From: JAWXCF01 sp034440515
GTDB taxonomy: Bacteria > Bacteroidota > Bacteroidia > CAILMK01
Direction of reading: 5' to 3'
Assembly: GCA_034440515.1 (NCBI GenBank)
Contig: JAWXCF010000050.1
Coordinates: 1-62,484, forward strand
DNA: 62,484 bases
Under the pieces are notes generated by a model. It searched no databases. It was not told where the DNA came from and was given only the letters and a program-made list of their open reading frames with translations. Both the position numbers and the translations under genes were made by a program. Positions 17,862-26,176 of this stretch are shown here, piece by piece (positions within the stretch are counted from its first letter, which is position 1; each line of letters opens with the position of its first letter).

Positions 17862-19008
17862 CAATCTTAAACATTCTTATTTTATTTGATTCTTTTACAA
17901 AGTCATTATCCTTTTGATACGGTTTAAAGACCTTATCTTGGATAAAGCTAATTTTATTATCTCTCACACTAAAATAGTATTTCTTTCTAGCTTTTTTTAG
18001 ATGTTTCAGCATTTTAGATTTATCTTTCTCCAAAGCAGCAGTAATAGCTGTTCTGTATTGGGAAACAGCTGACATATCAGCACGTAACTTAGAAACCGTC
18101 TCTAGTAGAGTGTAAGATTCTGAATACCTACCTAAATACCCTTGAATGGTTGCAAACTCTAACATAGCATCTGGTTGTAATGGTGTTTGTTCTAATATGT
18201 ATTTGTATTGTACTTCTGCTTCAGCATACCGCTCAAATGTCGAAAGTGCTTTACCTAAACTCAACCTATTTACATAATCGTTTGGTGCACAACTTACAGC
18301 TTGTTGTAGTGTAGTAAGTGCTTCGCTATTTCTTTTTAAAAATAGGAGGATAAGCCCTTTATTTCTTTTTGCCAAACATAAGTTTGGGTCTAGTCTAATT
18401 GCTTTATCAGTATATTCTAGAGCCAGGTTCAAGTCAGACTTGCTGGCCGCCTCTTGGTCACCATTATACTTATAATATATGGCGCTACCTAAATTATTAT
18501 AACTAATTGCAAAAGTAGAATCAATTTGAATGGCCATTCTGTAATCATCTATGGCTTTATTATAATTACCCAATTGTTGCCAAGCATTTCCGCGATTATT
18601 ATAGGCAAGGGTATAATCTTTTTTTAATTCTATTACTCTATCAAAATAAATTATACTCTCTGAATACTTGCCTACAATGCTTAGATAGCAGGCATTGGCA
18701 TAGTCCCAATCGTACCGACCATATAGTTTAGATTCTGAAGCTTTTAAATCTGTAGCAGCAGATTCTACATCATTTGTAGATAAGGCACAATATGCACGCA
18801 ATAGTTTGGCATCTTCACAATTATTAGGATTATCCTCTATTATTTCAGTTAATAATATTCTGGCTTGACCACTGTTCCCACTTAGAAACAATTGCTTAGC
18901 CTCTATATACCGTTTATCATCTATTTGCCCATTTGCATCAACATTTACTATTAGTAAAACACTAAATATGATTAGGGAAAGTAGAGTTTTAAATTTAATT
19001 ATTGCCAT
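17851..19008 (-). CDS. Secreted tetratricopeptide-repeat protein
   Basis: About 385 residues: signal peptide (FKTLLSLIIFSVLLIVNVDANGQ), then about eight TPR units. Clear repeats are at AYNNRGNAWQQLGNYNKAID, the following ISYNNLGSAIYYKYNG unit and CLAKRNKGLILLFLKRNSEA. A basic tail (KKARKKYYF) follows. It is probably a periplasmic scaffold. A TTG at 19017 would add three residues, but the ATG at 19008 has an exact -7 box (TACTTTTG, 19015-19022) only six bases ahead, which would overlap the TTG. Its 3' end overlaps the Ste24-like gene, so the TPR protein may deliver or sense substrates of that protease; this is inference. Confidence 0.85.
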   Translation of the reverse strand: MAIIKFKTLLSLIIFSVLLIVNVDANGQIDDKRYIEAKQLFLSGNSGQARILLTEIIEDNPNNCEDAKLLRAYCALSTNDVESAATDLKASESKLYGRYDWDYANACYLSIVGKYSESIIYFDRVIELKKDYTLAYNNRGNAWQQLGNYNKAIDDYRMAIQIDSTFAISYNNLGSAIYYKYNGDQEAASKSDLNLALEYTDKAIRLDPNLCLAKRNKGLILLFLKRNSEALTTLQQAVSCAPNDYVNRLSLGKALSTFERYAEAEVQYKYILEQTPLQPDAMLEFATIQGYLGRYSESYTLLETVSKLRADMSAVSQYRTAITAALEKDKSKMLKHLKKARKKYYFSVRDNKISFIQDKVFKPYQKDNDFVKESNKIRMFKIDAR

Positions 19009-19014
19009 TTTGGT

Positions 19015-19022
19015 CAAAAGTA
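19015..19022 (-). promoter_or_regulatory. -7 box six bases before the TPR-protein ATG
   Basis: The minus strand reads TACTTTTG-ACCAAA-ATG, an exact TAnnTTTG match. Transcription would start within about three bases of the ATG. No convincing -33 TTTG is seen. Confidence 0.4.
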
Positions 19023-19126
19023 ATTCTTTGTAAATTAAAATTCATTTAAGTTGTAACAAACTATTTATGCTTGTTTTTCATTAATACAATTATTTTTACC
19101 ACACACTACTAATATATCATACCTAA

Positions 19127-19885
19127 ATGAACCAAAAAGTAATGCGACTTTACATTATTTTAAGTTGCTTCTTTATTACCAATGTGATTTTGGCTGAAAT
19201 GATAGGCACAAAAATTTTCTCATTAGAAAAGACTTTTCATCTTAAGCCAATAGCATTTGTCATTTTAGGTGAGACACTTTCCTTTAATCTAACTGCTGGT
19301 GTATTGCTTTGGCCATTTGTATTCGTTATGACGGATATAATTAATGAGTATTTCGGTAAAAAAGGGGTCAAACTATTAAGTTATATGGCATCCATATTAA
19401 TACTTTACGCATTTGGGATGATATATTTGGCAATGGGTGTTAGTCCTGCAGATTTTTGGATAAGCACAACCTATGATAATCAAATTGTAAATAGAGACAT
19501 AGCCTTTAATGTTATATTTGGTCAAGGAATGTGGATTATTGCTGGCTCCATAATCGCATTTTTAATCGGACAAGTGGTTGATGTTGCTGTTTTCCAATGG
19601 TTACGTAAGAAAACTGGTAATCGAATGATTTGGCTGAGAAGTACAGGTAGCACCCTTGTCAGCCAATTAGTTGATAGTTTTGTAGTACTTTTTGTCGCTT
19701 TTTACCTAAGTGGTCAATTTACTTTGATTCAAGTATTGAGTATTGGCTTATTGAACTATATATATAAATTTTTTATGGCAGTACTAATGACTCCTTTAAT
19801 TTACTTGGTACACGGTGCTATAGACAAGTATTTGGGCAAGCGTATTAGTGAAAAGCTAACTAAAAATGCTGCCGAGAGAATCTAA
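19127..19885 (+). CDS. Queuosine precursor transporter (QueT/YhhQ family)
   Basis: Integral membrane protein of 252 residues with about six hydrophobic helices. It carries the family pattern ILAEMIGTKIFS (about 22-33), FVFVMTDIINEYFGKK (about 64-79), and STGSTLVSQLVDSFVVLF (about 167-184). Members import preQ0/preQ1 or related bases for queuosine in tRNA. The protein ends on a charged cytoplasmic tail. The gene is divergent from the TPR gene and convergent with iscS, sharing four bases of stop codons. No preQ1 riboswitch fold was seen in the 118-bp leader region, so regulation is unknown. Confidence 0.88.
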   Translation: MNQKVMRLYIILSCFFITNVILAEMIGTKIFSLEKTFHLKPIAFVILGETLSFNLTAGVLLWPFVFVMTDIINEYFGKKGVKLLSYMASILILYAFGMIYLAMGVSPADFWISTTYDNQIVNRDIAFNVIFGQGMWIIAGSIIAFLIGQVVDVAVFQWLRKKTGNRMIWLRSTGSTLVSQLVDSFVVLFVAFYLSGQFTLIQVLSIGLLNYIYKFFMAVLMTPLIYLVHGAIDKYLGKRISEKLTKNAAERI

Positions 19886-21024
19886 GCAGGTATAAGTTTT
19901 AGTATTTCTTTTATTTTAAATACAGCTAAATCAACATCTTCAGCAGTATTGTATTTGCCAAAGCTGAATCTTACAGCACTATGACCTTCTTTAACTGGTA
20001 ATTCTGCTAATACGTGGCTACCCAAATCACTACCACTGGTACAAGCACTACCTCCACTTGCTGCAATACCTTCTATGTCAAGGTAAAATAGCATCATTTC
20101 AGCTACATCATTTGGAGGAAAACTTACATTCAGAACAGTATATAGAGATTCGCCAATATGGTCGCCATTGTAACTGACATTTGGAATTTCAGCATTTAGC
20201 CTATCTATCATATAATTTTTTAGATCCAAAATGCGAGTTGACTGTTCTTCCATTTCATCGTAAGCTATTTCTAAAGCTTTAGCCAAACCGACAATTCCAT
20301 AGATGTTTTCTGTACCGCCACGCATATTTCGTTCTTGAGCACCACCAAATATCATTGGAGTAATTTTTACCTCGTCACTTATATATATGAAGCCTACACC
20401 TTTAGGCCCATTAAACTTATGTGCAGATGCTGCAGTGAAGTGAACGCCACATTGCTTTAGGTTTATTGGCAAATGCCCCACAGTTTGTACCATATCGCAA
20501 TGAAATAGTGCTTTGTATTCTTTGCATATGTTACCTACAGCCTCAATATCTAGCAAATTACCTATTTCATTATTGGCGTGCATTAGACTTACAAGAGTTT
20601 TCTCCCCCCGAGTTAATGCAAATAATTCCTTAAGATGTTCCATATCGACGTGGCCTTGTTTAGTTATATTAACCAAATGCACATTAATACCTTGTTTTTG
20701 ACATAAATGTGCAGTATGCAGCACAGCGTGATGCTCAATTGGCGAGGTAATTAAATGTTTGACACTGTAGTCGTCAATGGCGCATCTTATTGCCATATTA
20801 TCTGCTTCCGTTCCACCACTGGTAAACAATATTTCACCAGGCGATACACTCAATAAATTTGCAATGCTTTTTCTGGCATTTTCTACCAAGGTTTTTGCCT
20901 TTCTACCTTCATTATGTATGCTGCTGGGGTTTCCAGATGTGTTGCTCATCACCTCAACCATAGCATCTATTACGCGCTGGTCTATTGCTGTAGTTGCAGC
21001 ATTGTCTAAATATATTCTTCTCAC
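19882..21024 (-). CDS. Cysteine desulfurase (NifS/IscS family), GTG start
   Basis: PLP enzyme taking sulfur from cysteine for Fe-S clusters and tRNA thiolation. Motifs: YLDNAATTAID (about 4-14), NPSSIHNEGRKAK (about 34-46), TSGGTEADNMAIR (about 67-79), the HCDMVQTVGHLP phosphate/PLP-binding region, the PLP Lys in SAHKFNGPKGVGF (Lys about 205) and the catalytic Cys in GGSACTSGSDLGSH (about 330). The 380-residue length is between NifS and IscS. The start is GTG (21022-21024), two bases after glmM ends; no other start fits the family N-terminus MRRIYLDNAATT. It is cotranscribed with glmM, and convergent and stop-sharing with the queuosine transporter gene. Confidence 0.95.
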   Translation of the reverse strand: MRRIYLDNAATTAIDQRVIDAMVEVMSNTSGNPSSIHNEGRKAKTLVENARKSIANLLSVSPGEILFTSGGTEADNMAIRCAIDDYSVKHLITSPIEHHAVLHTAHLCQKQGINVHLVNITKQGHVDMEHLKELFALTRGEKTLVSLMHANNEIGNLLDIEAVGNICKEYKALFHCDMVQTVGHLPINLKQCGVHFTAASAHKFNGPKGVGFIYISDEVKITPMIFGGAQERNMRGGTENIYGIVGLAKALEIAYDEMEEQSTRILDLKNYMIDRLNAEIPNVSYNGDHIGESLYTVLNVSFPPNDVAEMMLFYLDIEGIAASGGSACTSGSDLGSHVLAELPVKEGHSAVRFSFGKYNTAEDVDLAVFKIKEILKLIPA

Positions 21025-21026
21025 TA

Positions 21027-22412
21027 TTAGTTGTTAATAATTGAATAAATGTCTTCTATCATTTTATTTGCTAATTGATTAGCAGTTGTTTCATTAGCAC
21101 TTTCACTGTATATTCTTATGATTGGCTCGGTGTTGCTTTTCCTCAGATGAACCCATTCCTTATCAAAATCTATACGTACACCGTCAACTGTATTTACTTG
21201 GTATTCAGCATATTTTATTTGTACTTTATCAAGTAGATCATTTAAATCAATTCCATCATTTAATTCAATCTTGTTTTTAGAGATAAAGTAATTGGGATAT
21301 GAAGCCCTTAATTCAGCAGAAGTTAAGTTCGATTTTGCTAACTGCGTTAAAACTAGAGCAATTCCTAACAAAGCATCTCTACCAGCGTGTAGCGTAGGGT
21401 ATATTATTCCTCCATTACCCTCACCACCAATTACAGCATTTACTTCGCGCATTTTATTTACTACATTTACCTCGCCTACAGCGGCGTAATGGTGATTATA
21501 TCCGTGTTTTTCAGTTACATCTTTTAGTGCTCTGCTGCTGCTAAGGTTGCTAACAGTATCGCCACCGTGTATTCCTAATAAATAGTCAGCAACAGCAACT
21601 AAAGTATATTCTTCTCCAAAAAAACTACCATCATTACAAACTAAAGCAAGCCTGTCAACATCTGGATCTACAGCTATACCCAAATCTGCAGTATGTTTTA
21701 CTACTTCTGCACTCAATGCTGTCAAGTGTTCAGGAAGTGGTTCTGGATTATGAGGAAAATTGCCATCAGGCGTAGTAAACAGTTCGTGAATAATCTGTAC
21801 ACCTAAAGCATACAATAATTCTGGTAATGCAATACCCCCAGTACTATTTACACAGTCAATTACAACGCTAAAATTTTTTGCTTTAATTGCTTCAACATCA
21901 ACCTCTGACATATTAATGATGTGCTGAATGTGTTTGGTAATTGCAGATTCGTCTGTACTCAATTTACCTAAATCATCAACCTCTACATAGTCAACTAGAC
22001 CAGATGCAGCTATGCTTAATAATTCTGCTCCCGCCTCAGCTGATATAAATTCTCCTTTATCATTCAATAATTTAAGGGCATTCCATTGTTTCGGATTGTG
22101 ACTGGCAGTTAATATAATGCCCCCACCAGCCTGATGTTCTACAACAGACATTTCTACTGTTGGCGTAGTACTTAGGTCTAGGTCTATCACGTCTATTCCA
22201 CAACCCATTAGTGTGCCTATTACTAAGTTTTTTACCATTAGTCCAGATATTCTGGCATCTCTACCAATTACGACTTTGTGATGAATGCTGTTTTTCTTTA
22301 GCCAAGTAGCGTAGGCTGCGGTTAGACTAACTATATCTGAAGGAGTAAAAGCATCGCCAACTTGGCCACCTATGGTGCCACGCATTCCTGATATTGATTT
22401 AATTAAGGTCAT
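21027..22412 (-). CDS. glmM: Phosphoglucosamine mutase / phosphohexomutase
   Basis: Converts glucosamine-6-phosphate to glucosamine-1-phosphate for UDP-GlcNAc, cell wall and LPS. The alpha-D-phosphohexomutase fold shows all four motifs: ISGMRGT near the N-terminus, the phosphoserine loop TASHNPKQWNALK (Ser about 102), the metal loop DPDVDRLALV (about 248-257), and the sugar loop GGEGNGGIIYP (about 328-338); the phosphate-binding RKSNTEPIIRIY lies near the end. Length 461 fits. Related phosphomannomutases look alike, so exact sugar specificity is inferred from the usual Bacteroidota assignment. The promoter candidate TATATTTG lies 28 bases upstream. Confidence 0.88.
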   Translation of the reverse strand: MTLIKSISGMRGTIGGQVGDAFTPSDIVSLTAAYATWLKKNSIHHKVVIGRDARISGLMVKNLVIGTLMGCGIDVIDLDLSTTPTVEMSVVEHQAGGGIILTASHNPKQWNALKLLNDKGEFISAEAGAELLSIAASGLVDYVEVDDLGKLSTDESAITKHIQHIINMSEVDVEAIKAKNFSVVIDCVNSTGGIALPELLYALGVQIIHELFTTPDGNFPHNPEPLPEHLTALSAEVVKHTADLGIAVDPDVDRLALVCNDGSFFGEEYTLVAVADYLLGIHGGDTVSNLSSSRALKDVTEKHGYNHHYAAVGEVNVVNKMREVNAVIGGEGNGGIIYPTLHAGRDALLGIALVLTQLAKSNLTSAELRASYPNYFISKNKIELNDGIDLNDLLDKVQIKYAEYQVNTVDGVRIDFDKEWVHLRKSNTEPIIRIYSESANETTANQLANKMIEDIYSIINN

Positions 22413-22440
22413 TTATATGGGTGAATCTAAATATTCACTG

Positions 22441-22448
22441 CAAATATA
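22441..22448 (-). promoter_or_regulatory. -7 box of the glmM-iscS unit
   Basis: The minus strand carries TGCTTTGC-TATATTTG-CA, an exact TAnnTTTG box, with the same flanking bases as the element at 11689-11706 upstream of rsmE. The leader to the glmM ATG is about 28 bases. No clear -33 TTTG is visible. Confidence 0.45.
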
Positions 22449-22477
22449 GCAAAGCATTTTTTCGCTAATGCTAAATA

Positions 22478-22511
22478 TTGAGTCGCCCAATACTCGCAAA
22501 CTTTACATTTG
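22478..22511 (+). promoter_or_regulatory. Promoter of the methyltransferase/PAP2/PaiB-like operon
   Basis: TTG at 22478-22480 and an exact TACATTTG -7 box at 22504-22511, with a 23-base spacer. The box ends 17 bases before the ATG at 22529, which rules out the in-frame TTG at 22478 as the start. Confidence 0.55.
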
Positions 22512-22528
22512 CATTTTATTTGTCAGAT

Positions 22529-23257
22529 ATGGAAAAAACTTGGTTTGCAGATTGGTTTGACACTCCTTATTGGCAACTGCTTTACAGCAATCGAAATGAG
22601 GAAGAAGCTGCACTATTTTTAGACAATCTGATAGATATTTTGCAGGTAAAACCAAATGCTAAAATTATTGATGCAGGTTGTGGACAAGGGCGACATTCTA
22701 GATATTTAGCACAAAAGGGATTTCAAGTGCTTGGTATTGACATAGCTCCAGGGAATATAAATAAGGCTAAAAGTTTAGAATCAACTGCAAACTTTCAGGT
22801 TCACGATATGTTGTTGCCATTTCCAGAAGGTAATCAAGATTTAGTTGTTAATCTGTTTACTAGTTTTGGATATTTTAATTCTGAAAAAGAACACTTAGAT
22901 ACTTTACAAAATATGGTAAATGCCTTAATTGTCGGTGGTCGCCTTGTAATAGATTTTCTAAACGCTGCCTATGTTAAAATGAATATTCAACCTAATCACG
23001 AAATTTTAAACGAGGATGTTCATTTTCAACTACATAAGTATATAAATAACAATACTGTATTTAAAGTAATTGATGTAACCGAACAAGGCATATACAGAGG
23101 AAGCTTTAGAGAACAAGTTAAGTTATTTGACTTAAATGATTTCTTGACGCTCACCCACGGAATGCCCATAAAATTGACACACTCGTTTACTAATTATCAA
23201 TTAGAAGGGTATGAAAAGGCTGATAGGTTGATTATGATATTTGAAAAAATAAAATGA
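22529..23257 (+). CDS. Class I SAM-dependent methyltransferase
   Basis: Rossmann-fold methyltransferase of 242 residues with motif I IIDAGCGQGRHSRYLA (about 46-61), motif II LGIDIAPGNI (about 67-76) and the LVVNLFTSFGYF block. Its N-terminus (MEKTWFADWFDTPYWQLLY) matches a family of uncharacterised Bacteroidota methyltransferases, which supports the ATG at 22529; the upstream promoter also requires it. The substrate is unknown. The last codons overlap the PAP2 gene (ATGA), so translation is coupled. Confidence 0.88.
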   Translation: MEKTWFADWFDTPYWQLLYSNRNEEEAALFLDNLIDILQVKPNAKIIDAGCGQGRHSRYLAQKGFQVLGIDIAPGNINKAKSLESTANFQVHDMLLPFPEGNQDLVVNLFTSFGYFNSEKEHLDTLQNMVNALIVGGRLVIDFLNAAYVKMNIQPNHEILNEDVHFQLHKYINNNTVFKVIDVTEQGIYRGSFREQVKLFDLNDFLTLTHGMPIKLTHSFTNYQLEGYEKADRLIMIFEKIK

Positions 23258-23823
23258 ATGAATTAGACCATTTGGTTTTTACTTGGATAAATCAAGGCTT
23301 GATAAATCCTGTATTTGATTTTATAATGCCTTGGCTTAGGGAGTCACTGATGTGGGTGCCATTCTACGCATTTCTCTTAGGTTTGTTAATTATTAATTTT
23401 GGCAAACGTGCTTGGTTAACTGTCTTGCTTGTATTTATCACTATCTTGGTTAGCGATCAACTTAGTTCTCAAGTATTTAAGCCATTAATAGGCAGACCTA
23501 GACCTTGTCAAGAGGTCTATTTTTCAGTTAGGTCACTTGTCAAATGTGGTAGTGGACTTAGTATGCCCAGCAGTCACGCAACCAATCATTGGGCTGTAGC
23601 CATATTCTTTATGAGCATACTACCTAAACAAATGGGGTGGAAAAACTATGTGTTTCCCATTTGGGCATTCTCAATTTGTTTTGCTCAAATATATGTGGGA
23701 CTACATTTTCCACTAGACATTATTTCAGGTTTATTATTGGGTTCGTTTGTCGCTCGACTCTTTGTATATATTGGCGAATGGATATGTAATGGCGAAATAT
23801 TATTAATAAAACAAGCTGAATAA
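23254..23823 (+). CDS. PAP2-family membrane phosphatase
   Basis: Inner-membrane phosphatase of the type-2 phosphatidic-acid phosphatase family, 189 residues with about five to six TM helices. The three phosphatase motifs are present: KPLIGRPRP (about 79-87), PSSHATNH (about 108-115) with the catalytic His, and IYVGLHFPLDI (about 149-159) with the second His. Likely substrates are phosphatidylglycerophosphate, undecaprenyl diphosphate or a lipid A phosphate; the sequence does not tell which. Middle gene of a three-gene operon, directly followed by the PaiB-like gene (TAAATG). Confidence 0.9.
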   Translation: MNELDHLVFTWINQGLINPVFDFIMPWLRESLMWVPFYAFLLGLLIINFGKRAWLTVLLVFITILVSDQLSSQVFKPLIGRPRPCQEVYFSVRSLVKCGSGLSMPSSHATNHWAVAIFFMSILPKQMGWKNYVFPIWAFSICFAQIYVGLHFPLDIISGLLLGSFVARLFVYIGEWICNGEILLIKQAE

Positions 23824-24453
23824 ATGTACATACCTGCTGAATTCAAGTTGAAAGATAAATTTATTCGTGAGTATTTGTTAGAGGCTAATTATGCTCAATT
23901 AGTAACCAGTTGGAATGATGATATATTGAGTACGCCTGTAGTGTTGGTCGTAAATGAATTAGAGGAAACAAAAGAACTTAATATTATTGTGCATATAGCT
24001 TCTGCAAATCAGCAGGTTAATCATTTAGACTCTGGTGCTAATTTGCTAATAACAGTAAATGTTGAAGATGCTTACATTTCTACCAAATGGTATGACAAGC
24101 ATAATACAGTGCCCACTTGGAACTACATACAATTGCAGATATCTGGACAATGTATTTGTATAAATGATCCAGATGAAGTACTAGAACAGATGGGAAATTT
24201 ATATCAAAATATTGACCCTAGTCAATTAAGCCAATGGCGTAATGCAGATACTAAATATTTGAAAAAGTTAACCCAATATTTAAAAATGTATAGACTACAA
24301 CTAAACTACACAATTGAAGGTGTAGCTAAGTTGAGCCAAGACAAGAGTAGAGAAATTCAAGATAAAATAATAAAGGAAATGAAGGAAATGGGTAAATTCA
24401 AGTTAGTTGATGCTATGAATTTGAATAAACAAAACGACATACTAAATTTTTGA
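23824..24453 (+). CDS. FMN-binding split-barrel protein, PaiB-like
   Basis: A 209-residue protein similar to Bacillus PaiB and the pyridoxamine-oxidase-like flavin split-barrel fold. It begins with the family hallmark MYIPAEFKLKDKF, then ANYAQLVTSWN, and has AYISTKWYDKHNTVPTWNYI (about 92-111), which resembles the conserved YxSPxWY...VPTWNY block of PaiB. PaiB represses sporulation and protease genes; here it could be a small flavin or heme-binding reductase. It is the last gene of the methyltransferase operon, and mdh follows 60 bases later. Confidence 0.85.
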   Translation: MYIPAEFKLKDKFIREYLLEANYAQLVTSWNDDILSTPVVLVVNELEETKELNIIVHIASANQQVNHLDSGANLLITVNVEDAYISTKWYDKHNTVPTWNYIQLQISGQCICINDPDEVLEQMGNLYQNIDPSQLSQWRNADTKYLKKLTQYLKMYRLQLNYTIEGVAKLSQDKSREIQDKIIKEMKEMGKFKLVDAMNLNKQNDILNF

Positions 24454-24513
24454 TTTGTCTTACCTTCGCCTAATTGTTTTTTTTAAGTAGTAATCAATTA
24501 TAAATATAAAATT

Positions 24514-25455
24514 ATGAGTAAAGTAAGCGTAATTGGCGCAGGCAACGTAGGTGCAACTTGTGCAGACGTATTGGCACAAAGAGAAATTGCTAATGAAGTA
24601 GTATTGTTAGACATTAAGGAGAATTTTGCTGAGGGCAAAGCTCTAGACATTTGGCAAACTGCACCAGTTAATATGTACGATACTATAGTAACTGGGTCAA
24701 CCAATGACTATAAGGCGACTGCAAATAGCGATGTAGTGGTAATAACTAGCGGTTTACCTAGAAAACCAGGTATGACTCGTGACGACCTAATTGCTACAAA
24801 TGCTAAAATAGTTGAAAGTGTTACCAAAGAAGTAATTGCACACTCACCAGATGCTATTATCGTAATAGTTTCTAATCCTCTAGATGTAATGACATATTGC
24901 GCATATCTACACGCTAAAATAGATAGCAAAAGGGTATTTGGTATGGCTGGAGTATTAGACACAGCTCGTTATCGTGCATTTTTGGCTACAGAGTTGAAAG
25001 TAAGTGTAAAAGACATACAAGGAATGCTACTGGGTGGACACGGTGATACAATGGTGCCACTTCCAAGATATACTACCGTAAGCGGAATACCTGTTACAGA
25101 ACTAATAGCTGAAGACAGACTAAATGCTATAATAGATCGCACCAAAAAAGGGGGAGGAGAAATAGTTAACCTACTGGGTACTAGTGCTTGGTATGCACCA
25201 GGTGCAAGTGCAGCACAAATGGTTGAATCAATGTTAAAAGATCAAAAAAGAATATTACCAGCTTGCGCTTGGTTACAAGGCGAATATGGTCTAAATGATA
25301 TTTACCTAGGCGTACCAGTAAAACTAGGTAAAAATGGTATAGAGGAAATCATTGAGTTAAAACTAAATGAGCAAGAAACACAACTACTAAATGAAAGTGC
25401 TGTTTCTGTAAAAGAAGTAATGAGTGTATTGGACAATATGAGTATTGCCAATTAA
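24514..25455 (+). CDS. mdh: Malate dehydrogenase
   Basis: NAD-dependent oxidation of malate to oxaloacetate in the TCA cycle. LDH-like MDH type, 313 residues: NAD-binding GAGNVGATCADVL (about 8-20), acidic LLDIKENFAEGKALD (about 30-44), substrate Arg residues in SGLPRKPGMTRDD (about 79-91), SNPLDVMTY (about 119-127), and the catalytic His in GGHGDTMVPLPR (about 173-184). The 60-bp gap before it holds a TACCTTCG sequence (24461-24468), one base off the -7 consensus and identical to one before lysA. A terminator follows. Confidence 0.97.
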   Translation: MSKVSVIGAGNVGATCADVLAQREIANEVVLLDIKENFAEGKALDIWQTAPVNMYDTIVTGSTNDYKATANSDVVVITSGLPRKPGMTRDDLIATNAKIVESVTKEVIAHSPDAIIVIVSNPLDVMTYCAYLHAKIDSKRVFGMAGVLDTARYRAFLATELKVSVKDIQGMLLGGHGDTMVPLPRYTTVSGIPVTELIAEDRLNAIIDRTKKGGGEIVNLLGTSAWYAPGASAAQMVESMLKDQKRILPACAWLQGEYGLNDIYLGVPVKLGKNGIEEIIELKLNEQETQLLNESAVSVKEVMSVLDNMSIAN

Positions 25456-25481
25456 TTTGCTGCTAAATAATGTTGTAATGT

Positions 25482-25520
25482 AAACCCTGCTAAAATTCAA
25501 AACTTAAGTGGGGTTTTCTT
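25482..25520 (+). terminator. Terminator after mdh
   Basis: AAACCCTGCT (25482-25491) pairs with AGTGGGGTTT (25507-25516), ten pairs including two G-T wobbles, then TTTTCTTTG. Confidence 0.75.
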
Positions 25521-25544
25521 TGTATTAATACTTAATTTGTACGT

Positions 25545-25997
25545 ATGTCTATCTTGCAAACAGGTGCAAAAACCACAACCATCCATTTTCAACTAATTGA
25601 TTTAGGATATGAGCAGTTTCACCCAGTTGTACAGATATTATTAAATAATCAATTAGCATCTATGATTATCGATACTGGCGCAACACAAACAACCCTTGAT
25701 TTTGAAACAGCAGAACTACTTTGGCCGGATAATGATTGGAAGAATACCGAATTTTTGACTTTGGGTTTCAATCAAATAGATTTAATACATTATCAATTCA
25801 AAATTCAAGATTTTAAAATTAATAACCTACACATTGCTGATTTCCCAGTTGCCATTATGGATATGTGCCACGTTAATAATATGTATAAAGAAGTGACAAA
25901 TGGGAATATAAGCGGAGTAATAGGAAACGACCTGCTTATGCGATTTAAGGCAGTCATTAATTACCATCAAAAAACACTAAGAGTTTCCGTCAATTAA
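25545..25997 (+). CDS. Retropepsin-like aspartic protease family protein
   Basis: A 150-residue, single-lobed protein with the aspartyl protease signature IDTGATQTTLD (about 42-52) and a later hydrophobic-hydrophobic-glycine pattern ISGVIGNDLLMRF (about 122-134), as in retropepsin-like bacterial proteins (gag-asp family) that work as homodimers. There is no signal peptide, so it is probably cytoplasmic. A -7-like TTAATTTG ends five bases before the ATG. The substrate is unknown. It is separated from mdh by a terminator, so it is transcribed by itself. Confidence 0.82.
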   Translation: MSILQTGAKTTTIHFQLIDLGYEQFHPVVQILLNNQLASMIIDTGATQTTLDFETAELLWPDNDWKNTEFLTLGFNQIDLIHYQFKIQDFKINNLHIADFPVAIMDMCHVNNMYKEVTNGNISGVIGNDLLMRFKAVINYHQKTLRVSVN

Positions 25998-26062
25998 GCT
26001 CTGTGGTATTTATTATGTAAAGGATTATTTCCTTAGTCTTAAGTAATAGCATTTACTAAATT

Positions 26063-26090
26063 ATCAAGGCACCTCCTTGATTTAATTTTA
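26063..26090 (+). terminator. Probable terminator after the retropepsin-like gene
   Basis: ATCAAGG (26063-26069), loop CACCT, CCTTGAT (26075-26081), then a T-rich run. The stem holds only three G-C pairs. Confidence 0.5.
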
Positions 26091-26134
26091 GTTTTTATTT
26101 AAATTATTAAACTCGTAAACTTTATTTTAATAAA

Positions 26135-26162
26135 TTGAAATTGTAGATTTGTTTTATATTTT
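26135..26162 (+). promoter_or_regulatory. Candidate promoter of the T9SS cargo gene
   Basis: TTG at 26135-26137, 17-base spacer and TATATTTT at 26155-26162 (one mismatch to TAnnTTTG), 14 bases before the ATG. Confidence 0.35.
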
Positions 26163-26176
26163 AAACTAATTTTTAC

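Noticed and set aside
19018..19126. A preQ1 riboswitch was looked for before the queuosine precursor transporter.
   Set aside because: No C-rich loop with an A-rich tail or matching stem was seen by eye in the gap.
26063..26081. Hairpin whose loop and right arm read CACCTCCTT, identical to the 16S rRNA 3' end, as a possible anti-Shine-Dalgarno element.
   Set aside because: It sits after a stop codon, before a T-rich run, and fits an ordinary terminator; Bacteroidota make little use of Shine-Dalgarno pairing.
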